Of a stretch of DNA of 33,265 bases, positions 23,247 through 29,502 are shown piece by piece. Source of the DNA: DATATV01 sp035551355 (GTDB lineage Bacteria; Actinomycetota; Actinomycetes; Mycobacteriales; Pseudonocardiaceae); assembly GCA_035551355.1 (NCBI GenBank), contig DASZNF010000041.1, forward strand, positions 1 to 33,265, read 5' to 3'. The position numbers and the translations under genes were made by a program. The notes below the pieces were generated by a model. That model was given only the letters and a program-made list of their open reading frames with translations, searched no databases and had not been told where the DNA came from. Within the stretch, counting starts at the first letter, position 1. Each line of letters opens with the position of its first letter.

Positions 23247-23447
23247 GCCGCGGCTGCCCGGTCGACTGCCCGCCGTCCGGTTGTCACGGCTCGCGCGCGG
23301 GTGAGGCTGTACCAATGCCTCGGTGGCCGAAGCGGACCGGACTGCTCGGCGGCCGTGCTGATCTCCCTGCTCAACCCGTCGGCCGCGTTCGACAAGGCGG
23401 GCAAGGGCATGTTCGCCGAACTGTCCACCGCGACCAGTCCGTCAGGC

Positions 23448-24191
23448 TCACTCGGCGGCCGGTTCGTCCTCTTCCTCGCGCTGAACGAAGGTCTGCACCT
23501 CGGTCTGCGTGCCGGTCTCGGTCTGCTCCGGTTCCTCGGCCTCCCGCTGCACCGACTCCACGCCCTCCTCGGCGCACCGCTGCACCCCGGCCGGCGCACC
23601 GGCCGACGCGGGCGCCGACCCGGACATCACCTGGTCGGCCGTGGCCACCGCGGCCCGTTCGAACCGGTCGCCAGGATCGCTGACCTGGACGCCGCCGCCC
23701 AGCTCGGTGCCCTCCACCGGCCCGGTGCGCTGCTGCACCACATGCGCCAGTTCGTGGGCCAGCGTGTGTCTGCCGCTCGACGACTCGGGGTCGTAGCGGC
23801 CGGACTGGAACACGATGTTCGAGCCGACCGTGTAGGCCAGTGCGTTGACCGAGCGGGCCGAGTCGTGCGCGGCTTCGCCGGTGTGCACCCGGACGTCGGT
23901 GAAGCTCTGGCCGAACCGGGCCTCCATCTCGGCTCGGGTGTGCGGCGCCAAAGCCTGCCCACCGCCCGAGCCGACCACCGCGTGCACCGGCGAGGGCTCC
24001 TCCTTGGCCAGGCCGCTCACCGCGGTGTTGCCCGCGATTCGTTGCAGGCCAAGCATTCCGGACGCACCGAGCACATCGGTGCGGCCAGCCGCCGCGGCCC
24101 TGCCCAGCGCGTCGGTGTCGGCGACCTCGATCCGGTCGCCTCTTGGCCGAGACTCGACCTCGGGCTCATGCTCGTGGCCGTAGCTGCGCAT
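23448..24191 (-). CDS. DUF4157 eCIS-associated putative metalloprotease/cargo protein
   Basis: 247 residues from ATG 24191. Near residue 49 is the LQRIAGNTAVSGL motif common ahead of DUF4157. The DUF4157 domain follows at about 85-155: RFGQSFTDVRVHTGEAAHDSARSVNALAYTVG, ending with the zinc-binding HELAH at 146-150. The C-terminal 45 residues are acidic and contain three VQR motifs (VQRCAEE, VQREAEE, VQREEE). DUF4157 is strongly tied to eCIS loci and is found on many loaded effectors. Here no separate toxin domain follows, so the protein may be a processing or loading factor or a cargo itself. It is 122 nt downstream of the ATPase gene. Confidence 0.88.
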   Translation of the reverse strand: MRSYGHEHEPEVESRPRGDRIEVADTDALGRAAAAGRTDVLGASGMLGLQRIAGNTAVSGLAKEEPSPVHAVVGSGGGQALAPHTRAEMEARFGQSFTDVRVHTGEAAHDSARSVNALAYTVGSNIVFQSGRYDPESSSGRHTLAHELAHVVQQRTGPVEGTELGGGVQVSDPGDRFERAAVATADQVMSGSAPASAGAPAGVQRCAEEGVESVQREAEEPEQTETGTQTEVQTFVQREEEDEPAAE

Positions 24192-24292
24192 CGCCGCCCC
24201 CTTCGCCTCGCCGACCGCACTCGCCTGCGAGCCTGCCCGTCCGCGTCCGCCGCGACCAGCCCTGCCCGCACGACCTAAGGGGCAGTTTTCGC

Positions 24293-24306
24293 CGCCCTTT
24301 CGGGCA
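24293..24306. promoter_or_regulatory. Near-match eCIS palindrome upstream of DUF4157 gene
   Basis: CGCCC-TTTC-GGGCA followed by AC, one base away from the perfect motif (T to C at the first position). It lies 101 nt upstream of the DUF4157 start codon, just after the ATPase stop, in the gap between the two genes. Confidence 0.45.
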
Positions 24307-24313
24307 ACCTGGA

Positions 24314-26320
24314 TCAGGCCACCAGATCCAGATAGGGCCCGAACTCCCTTTCCAGACACAACCGGCCCAGTTTCCGGTACTCCCGCGCCACCGCGCCGAC
24401 CAGATCGGCCATGTTCGCCGGGCGCCGGGCCGCCGCGGCCAGGTAGGCCGCGGTCACCACAGCCGACCGGATGTGCCCGCCGGCCAACTCGAACGCCGAG
24501 GCCAGAAAACCCAGGTCCACATCATCGGCGCGGGGGACGCGCGAGCCGAGGCTGCGGTCCCACAGGACCAGCCGCAACTCGGCCTCGGGCAGCGGAAAGT
24601 CGACCACCACGTCGATGCGGCGGGTGAACGCGTCGTCCAGGTTGGCCCGCAGGTTGGTGGCCAGCACCGCGATCCCGTCGAAGGTTTCCATGCGCTGCAA
24701 CAGATACGCGCTCTCGATGTTGGCGTACCGGTCGTGCGCGTCGCGCACCTCGGAGCGTTTGCCGAAGATGGCATCGGCCTCGTCGAACAGCAGCACGCCG
24801 TTCACCCCGGCCGCCTCGGTGAAGATCCGCTCCAGGTTCTTCTCCGTCTCGCCGACGTACTTGTCCACCACGGTGGCCAGATTCACCAGGTACAGATCCA
24901 AACCGAGCACGGCGGCCACGACCTCGGCCGACATGGTCTTGCCGGTGCCGGAGTCCCCGGCGAACAATCCGGTCACCCCGCGGCCGCGGCCGCCGCCGGG
25001 GCGCATCCGCCATTCGTCCAGCACCCGGTCGCGGTAGCGGGCCCGGGAAGCCAGTTCTCCCAACAGGTTCGCCACCGATGTGGGCAGCACCAGGTCGTCC
25101 CAGCCGACCGCGGGTTCGATCCGGCGGGCCAGTCGTTGCAGTCCGGCCGCGTTCTGGCTGCGCGCCCCGGCCCGCAGGTGCACCGCCTCCACCAATCCGG
25201 AATCCAGCAGCGCCGACACGGACGCGGCCCGCGCGGCGTCGCTGATCTGTCCGGGCCCCAACACGAAATGCGCGGTCACCTCGGCCGGATCGACGCCCGG
25301 GGCCAACCGCTCCCCCAGCTCGGCCAGCCACAACCGGGACCGCATGGCCACCGGCAGCGCGGCCGCGTCGGCCTGCAACGGCGGCGTGCCGCTCCACCGC
25401 GGATCCCAGGACTGCCGTCCGAAACCGAGCACCGGCACCGACGGATGGGCCAGGTTTTCCAGTGGTGCGGCCGGATTCGCGAGGTCCGGCTCGATCGGCC
25501 CGAGCACCACCCCGGCCCCGCGCACCAGCGCCTCGCGCAGCACCGCCCGGGCCAGCTCGCTGCGGTCCGGTTCGGCGGCCAGCCGGGGCAGATCCACTTG
25601 CAGGGCCGGAAAACCGGCACCGGACAGCGCGGCCTCGGCCAGTGCGCGAGCCCCGCCGCCGAGGCGTTCGCGCAGATACACCAGGCGCACGCCCGAGCGC
25701 AGCGCGACCGCCAGCCGGTCGGCGTCGGGCACCTCGACCTCCGGGCCGTCGACCCGCACGATGCCGGTCAGCGCCGGGTCCGGGCGGTCGTCGCCGAGCA
25801 GATGGTTGACCACCCGGTCGGGCACCCGCAGCGAGCGGGACAGGAACGGCCGGTCCGGCTCGTCCACCACCAGCAGACCACCGGCCACCAGTGGCGCGCC
25901 GGCATCCAGCCGGGCCCGCCCGGCGGCCGCCGCCTCGGGCAGCCCGCACAACCGCAACGCCAGCCCGGCGGTGGCCCGCCGCCGGGTCACATCGTCGTTG
26001 AGATAGCCGTAGAACTGCTCGAACCGGCTGTCCACGTCCGGAGCCAGTGCCACCAGCAACAGCTCGACGTCCAATTCGGTCAGCTCGCCGACCTCGGCCA
26101 GCCGGCCCAGCCGCCCCTCGGCCGAGGCCGGCAGGGCGGGCATCATGGGTTCCCGGTGGCTGCGCAGCAACGCGTCGATCGCCTCATCGGACAGGTACAG
26201 CCCACGGAACGGGTCGTCCGGATGCGGGTCTGTCAGCCGGCGCGCACTCACCGCGTCCCGGATGCGGCGCTCCAGCCAGGACAACCGGTCCAGCAGATGG
26301 GCCAGGCTCGGCTCGGTCAT
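24314..26320 (-). CDS. cis15: AAA+ ATPase of the eCIS (Cis15)
   Basis: 668 residues from the ATG at 26320, which overlaps the upstream stop as ATGA. Residues 1 to about 400 form the family's N-terminal region (LAHLLDRLSWLERRIRDAV; LYLSDEAIDALL). The AAA+ core follows: Walker A GDSGTGKT near 452, Walker B LLFDEADAIF near 510, then the sensor region VLATNLRANLDDAFTRRID with an arginine-finger pair, and a small C-terminal helical lid. It matches Afp15/Pvc15, which is needed for particle assembly or sheath recycling. The open frame continues far upstream to 27364, but that part overlaps the DUF4255 gene in another frame. Confidence 0.95.
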   Translation of the reverse strand: MTEPSLAHLLDRLSWLERRIRDAVSARRLTDPHPDDPFRGLYLSDEAIDALLRSHREPMMPALPASAEGRLGRLAEVGELTELDVELLLVALAPDVDSRFEQFYGYLNDDVTRRRATAGLALRLCGLPEAAAAGRARLDAGAPLVAGGLLVVDEPDRPFLSRSLRVPDRVVNHLLGDDRPDPALTGIVRVDGPEVEVPDADRLAVALRSGVRLVYLRERLGGGARALAEAALSGAGFPALQVDLPRLAAEPDRSELARAVLREALVRGAGVVLGPIEPDLANPAAPLENLAHPSVPVLGFGRQSWDPRWSGTPPLQADAAALPVAMRSRLWLAELGERLAPGVDPAEVTAHFVLGPGQISDAARAASVSALLDSGLVEAVHLRAGARSQNAAGLQRLARRIEPAVGWDDLVLPTSVANLLGELASRARYRDRVLDEWRMRPGGGRGRGVTGLFAGDSGTGKTMSAEVVAAVLGLDLYLVNLATVVDKYVGETEKNLERIFTEAAGVNGVLLFDEADAIFGKRSEVRDAHDRYANIESAYLLQRMETFDGIAVLATNLRANLDDAFTRRIDVVVDFPLPEAELRLVLWDRSLGSRVPRADDVDLGFLASAFELAGGHIRSAVVTAAYLAAAARRPANMADLVGAVAREYRKLGRLCLEREFGPYLDLVA

Positions 26321-26991
26321 GATCTGGACCGCCAGTCCCGGCCGCGGGCGATCGCCACCCGGGGCGGCGCGTCCTTCTTTTTCGCGTCCAGCGTGACCAG
26401 GTGACCGATCGGCTCGTCGTCCGCGACGTCCAGCTGCATGCCCTCGCGCACCGGCGGACCGGTGTGGAAGGTGCGGCCGGTCTCGATCGGCGCGGACACC
26501 ACCACGTCCAGCGAGGGCTTCAACTCCCCGCCCAGCGCGGTCCACACGTCGGCGAACGCGCGATCCTCCGGCGGTGGCAGCGCGACCGTCATCGGCACCG
26601 GAAGTCCAAGCTCCACAAGGGATCCGGACAACAGGACGGCCGGCAGTGCCTCGTAGCGCAGGAAACCGGACAGCAGCGCCGAGAGCAACCGGTGCTCGTC
26701 CTCCGGGCGCTGCGTCCACGCGGAGACCAGATAGGACAGTTTCATGTGCCGGGGCGGCAGATGGCGGGCCACCACGGTTTTCCCGGACCCCGCGTCGTAC
26801 TCGTTGAGCATGCCGCGCTGACGGCGCCGCAGGTCCTCCCGGATGTCGTAGAGATAGACGTTCACGGTGGGCGCGTTGCGCCGGGCGGCCCAGTCCTTGG
26901 TCGGCGCCTCGAACGCGACCTCGACTTCCGCTCCGCGCAACGCCTCCCCCGTCACCAGCCGCCGGAGCGCGTCGTCGACCTCGTGGATCAC
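26317..26991 (-). CDS. cis16: DUF4255 protein (Cis16, tail terminator/cap type)
   Basis: 224 residues from a GTG at 26991 preceded by AAGGAGG and a 6-nt spacer. The opening VIHEVDDALRRLVTGEAL, then VNVYLYDIREDLRRRQ and PPRHMKLSYLVSAWTQRPEDEHRLLSALL, is the DUF4255 (Pvc16 N-terminal) signature. Afp16 and Pvc16 cap the upper end of the particle and set its length. The C-terminal part (TLDAKKKDAPPRVAIARGRDW) looks like a short beta extension. It is the first gene of the cis16-cis15-DUF4157 operon, with a perfect palindrome 110 nt upstream. Confidence 0.94.
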   Translation of the reverse strand: MIHEVDDALRRLVTGEALRGAEVEVAFEAPTKDWAARRNAPTVNVYLYDIREDLRRRQRGMLNEYDAGSGKTVVARHLPPRHMKLSYLVSAWTQRPEDEHRLLSALLSGFLRYEALPAVLLSGSLVELGLPVPMTVALPPPEDRAFADVWTALGGELKPSLDVVVSAPIETGRTFHTGPPVREGMQLDVADDEPIGHLVTLDAKKKDAPPRVAIARGRDWRSRS

Positions 26992-27101
26992 GGCCGGCCT
27001 CCTTCCGGGCGGCCGCCTCGCGCAGGCGCCGCTCCCCGAGCATGACCGCCGGAGGATCGCCCAGGCAGCCACGCCCCGGCAGACATTGGGGTGCGCCCGG
27101 C

Positions 27102-27115
27102 TGCCCGGAAGGGCA
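27102..27115. promoter_or_regulatory. TGCCC-N4-GGGCA palindrome upstream of cis16
   Basis: TGCCC-GGAA-GGGCA with flanks C and AC, 110 nt upstream of the cis16 GTG and 16 nt beyond the end of the DJ-1-type gene. Perfect copy of the eCIS motif in non-coding DNA. Confidence 0.65.
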
Positions 27116-27131
27116 ACGCCGCCGGTGCTTC

Positions 27132-27791
27132 TCAGAACGTCGCGCTGGGGGCCGTGCCGGTCGCCCGCCACACGACGCCCCGGCGTTCGTGCGCGAAGAA
27201 CCGCTCGATCTCCCCCGCCACCCTCGGCCCGACCTCCCGCTCCACCAGGTACAGGGCCAGGTCCAGGCCGGAGGTGACACCGGCACCGGTGACCAGGTCG
27301 CCGTCGTCGACCACCCGGGCGTCGATGGCGGTGACCCCGGTCGCGGCCAGACCGGACCGGCCAAGGTGATGGGTGGTGGCCAACCGGCCCGGGATCAGCC
27401 CGGCCAGGGCCAGCACCATCGAGCCGCCGCACACCGTGGTCACCAGGCACTCGGGCCGGTCAAGGGCCTGCTTGAGCAGGCCGGGCAGTGGCGTGCCCAG
27501 GGTGCGGCCCAGGATGGCCGGGATGCTGTCCTCGGCCGATTCGCCCTCGGCGGGCAGAGTGCCGGCCGCGCCGGGGACCAGCACCAGGTCGGCCCGGGCC
27601 GGGTCCAGTGCCGCCGTGGCCCGCAGGGTCAGCGGGGGCAGGCCGCTGGGCACCTCACGGGGGCCGTCGGCCGAGACCAGTTCGGCGGTCACCGCGCCGT
27701 CGGTGAGCGTGCCCGCCGCGCGGAACACCTCGTAGGGGGCGATGACGTCCAGCGGGTCGAATCCGTCGAACAACACGATCTGCGCGCGCAT
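27132..27791 (-). CDS. DJ-1/PfpI-family protein
   Basis: 219 residues, ATG preceded by GGAGGG. Typical DJ-1/PfpI features: an opening QIVLFDGFDPLDVIAPYEVFR, a strand ADLVLVPGAAG, and the nucleophile elbow TVCGGSMVLALAGLIPGRLATTHH, in which the Cys is the catalytic residue and the downstream HH completes the pocket. The sequence resembles the isonitrile-hydratase/transcriptional-regulator branch without its AraC domain, but the substrate cannot be named. It lies on the eCIS strand just before cis16, with a 140-nt gap, so it is probably not part of the injection system. Confidence 0.88.
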   Translation of the reverse strand: MRAQIVLFDGFDPLDVIAPYEVFRAAGTLTDGAVTAELVSADGPREVPSGLPPLTLRATAALDPARADLVLVPGAAGTLPAEGESAEDSIPAILGRTLGTPLPGLLKQALDRPECLVTTVCGGSMVLALAGLIPGRLATTHHLGRSGLAATGVTAIDARVVDDGDLVTGAGVTSGLDLALYLVEREVGPRVAGEIERFFAHERRGVVWRATGTAPSATF

Positions 27792-27958
27792 TCTGGTCCC
27801 TCCGTTCTTTCGGTGATCAGGACGCTATGCGCGGTCGTCCGGCGGCGACATGCGCGCACCGGACAGATTTCCCCGGATTCCAGCCGAAAGCGGAACACCG
27901 ATCGGGGGCGCGGCGTTGCCCAGCAATGCTGGGGTACGACAAACCAAAGGAGCACCAC

Positions 27959-28327
27959 ATGTCCCGCGAGCCGAAGACCCCGGGTCCCGATCACCCGATC
28001 ACCGTGGAGAAGTCCGGCGAGCACGTGGTGGCGCGGCTGGGCGAGCAGGTCGTCGCCGACTCGACCACCGCGCTGATCCTGCGTGAGGCCAGCTACCCGC
28101 CGGTGTACTACATCCCGCTGGCCGACGTGGACCAGAAGGTGCTGACGCCGAGCGAGACGCACACCTACTGCCCGTACAAGGGCGAGGCGTCCTACTACAG
28201 CCTGACCGGCGCGGACGGCCCGATCGCCGACGCGGTGTGGTACTACCCGACGCCGTACCCGGCGGTGGCCGAGATCGCCAACCACGCCGCCTTCTACCCC
28301 GACCAGGTCGCGATCAGCGCGCGGTGA
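27959..28327 (+). CDS. DUF427-domain protein
   Basis: 122 residues, ATG with AAAGGAG upstream. The DUF427 fold is clear: HPITVEKSGEHVVARLGEQVVADSTTALILREASYPPVYYIP, then THTYCPYKGEASYYSL and VWYYPTPYPAVAEIANHAAFYP. This is a small beta-barrel family that is common in actinobacteria and whose biochemical role is not settled. Divergent from the DJ-1-type gene across a 167-nt gap. Confidence 0.92.
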   Translation: MSREPKTPGPDHPITVEKSGEHVVARLGEQVVADSTTALILREASYPPVYYIPLADVDQKVLTPSETHTYCPYKGEASYYSLTGADGPIADAVWYYPTPYPAVAEIANHAAFYPDQVAISAR

Positions 28328-28332
28328 AAATC

Positions 28333-28365
28333 GGTGGTGGAGCCGGAAAACCCGGCTCCACCACC
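28333..28365. terminator. Bidirectional terminator
   Basis: Perfect 14-bp arms (ggtggtggagccgg and ccggctccaccacc) with a 5-nt loop, between the converging DUF427 and SnoaL-like genes. Confidence 0.88.
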
Positions 28366-28373
28366 GCAAGCCG

Positions 28374-28841
28374 CTAACCCTCCTGGCGGGCGGTGGCCAT
28401 GGCGCGGTCCAGCTCCCAGAACGCGCGCATGGACTGGATCAGCCCGTCCTCACGCACCCGGTAGACGAAGACGCCCTCGGTGTCCACCCGCATCCCGCCG
28501 GGCAGGAACGCGCTGATCGTGCCCACGTTGGCCGTCTCGTCGCCGGCCGCGAACGAGTCGTGCATGCTGAACTGGAACCGTTCCACCGGTGCGATCGCCT
28601 TGTCCCAGAACGCCGCGATACCCTCCCGGCCGTGGTGGCCCCTGGCCTCCGGGTCGAACGGCGATTTCCCCACCGGGTCCTCCACCACGCCGTCCGGTGC
28701 GAACAGCGCCAGCCACTCGTCCTTGGCCTTGCGGCACACCGCGCTCATCGAGCGTTTGGACGCCTCCCGGGCCGGATGTTCGCCCTCCGGCGCCGTCCAG
28801 ACGATTCCCGACACCACACCGTCCCCGACTTCGGCCGCCAT
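28374..28841 (-). CDS. SnoaL/NTF2-like (ketosteroid isomerase-fold) protein
   Basis: 155 residues with a GGAGG upstream of the ATG. The pattern WLALFAPDGVVEDPVGKSPFDPEARGHHGREGIAAFWDKA, then FVYRVREDGLIQSMRAFWELDRAM, is that of the NTF2-like/SnoaL cone-shaped pocket proteins, close to the steroid delta-isomerase branch (DP-G-P fragment and W-D-K-A). The pocket residues cannot be assigned a substrate. It is followed by a bidirectional terminator and is monocistronic. Confidence 0.85.
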   Translation of the reverse strand: MAAEVGDGVVSGIVWTAPEGEHPAREASKRSMSAVCRKAKDEWLALFAPDGVVEDPVGKSPFDPEARGHHGREGIAAFWDKAIAPVERFQFSMHDSFAAGDETANVGTISAFLPGGMRVDTEGVFVYRVREDGLIQSMRAFWELDRAMATARQEG

Positions 28842-28956
28842 GCCGTCGCCTCCTTGCCGCGTCGCGGGCCGGTCATCGCCGTCGATGACCGCGGTCGCCC
28901 GTCCCTTGGTAAACAGGTATCACGCCCCCGGAGCGCGGTCCACCAAGCACTGATGA

Positions 28957-29274
28957 TGTGGTTATCTCATCCTGGGCACTGTTGTTCGCGAGGAGAGCTG
29001 CACCTACTCCTACAGCCCGCTGCACGACGACAACGGCACCGTCCAGGGTGTGTTCACCGCGGTCAGCGACACCGCCGACCGGGTCATCTCCGGCCGCCGG
29101 ATGGCGGTGCTGCAGGATCTGGCCGCCCAGGCCGGCACCGCCCGCGAGGTCACCGAGGCGTGCCAGCTGGTGGCCGGGGCGCTCATGGTGCTGCCGCTGC
29201 CGGCCGAGGCCGATGCCGCGCCCACCGGGGCGATCGTGCTGGCGGCCAGCGCCGACCGGGCCATAAACCCGTGC
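28957..29274 (+). pseudogene. Decayed PAS/GAF signalling protein remnant
   Basis: In the frame beginning GTT at 28981 the translation reads VVREESCTYSYSPLHDDNGTVQGVFTAVSDTADRVISGRRMAVLQDLAAQ, then TEACQLVAGAL. This is the PAS-to-GAF junction of large actinobacterial PAS/GAF kinases or SpoIIE-type phosphatases. It then jumps directly to a PLPAEADAAPTGAIVLAASADRAIN segment that belongs farther along a GAF domain. The start and the catalytic part are absent, and there is no ribosome site. The frame happens to stay open into the downstream penicillin-binding protein. I read it as a gene relic with at least one internal deletion; the end coordinate is approximate. Confidence 0.6.
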
Positions 29275-29319
29275 CAGGTGCGGACAACCCGGTCGACGTG
29301 TCCGCGACCAGGTCGTGCC

Positions 29320-29334
29320 GGTCACCGGGTGACC
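29320..29334. promoter_or_regulatory. Palindrome upstream of penicillin-binding protein gene
   Basis: GGTCACC-G-GGTGACC, perfect 7-nt arms, with a further GGTCACC half at 29341-29347. Lies about 170 nt before the PBP start, in the non-coding region. Confidence 0.3.
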
Positions 29335-29414
29335 GCCCACGGTCACCGCATCGGGTGGGAAAACCGTTCGCGCGGACACGCCGCCCAGTACCATCGCAGG
29401 CGGCACGCCGAGGC

Positions 29415-29440
29415 TTGCTTTTACACTCCAGTAAAAGCAA
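29415..29440. promoter_or_regulatory. AT-rich inverted repeat before the PBP gene
   Basis: Perfect 10-bp arms ttgcttttac and gtaaaagcaa around actcca, 62 nt upstream of the PBP start. Its AT content stands out sharply in this GC-rich window. It could be an operator (inner TTTAC...GTAAA form typical of TetR-type sites) or a terminator for whatever lies upstream. Confidence 0.5.
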
Positions 29441-29502
29441 ACCGATCCGGGAACCGAACCGAGCCGCCGCCAGCCGGTGTTCGGCGGCGCGAGGGGCATG
29501 GT

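Larger units (their letters stand above)
23098..23447. promoter_or_regulatory. Regulatory region upstream of the sheath operon
   Basis: 350 nt with no credible gene on either strand. Going back from the sheath start it contains AAGGAGG, the palindrome at 23122-23138, a degenerate motif copy near 23205 (TGCCC-CAAG-AGGCG), and the perfect motif at 23233-23246. It is the largest gene-free gap in the eCIS block and should hold the sheath promoter. No clear terminator for the DUF4157 gene was seen. Confidence 0.6.

Noticed and set aside
26321..27364. Upstream extension of the AAA+ ATPase frame
   Set aside because: It overlaps the DUF4255 gene in another frame, and the ATG at 26320 forms an ATGA overlap with that gene's stop.
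28958..29266. 102-codon + strand frame beginning MVISSW
   Set aside because: Out of frame with the PAS/GAF homology in the same DNA; repetitive Arg/Thr/Pro composition.
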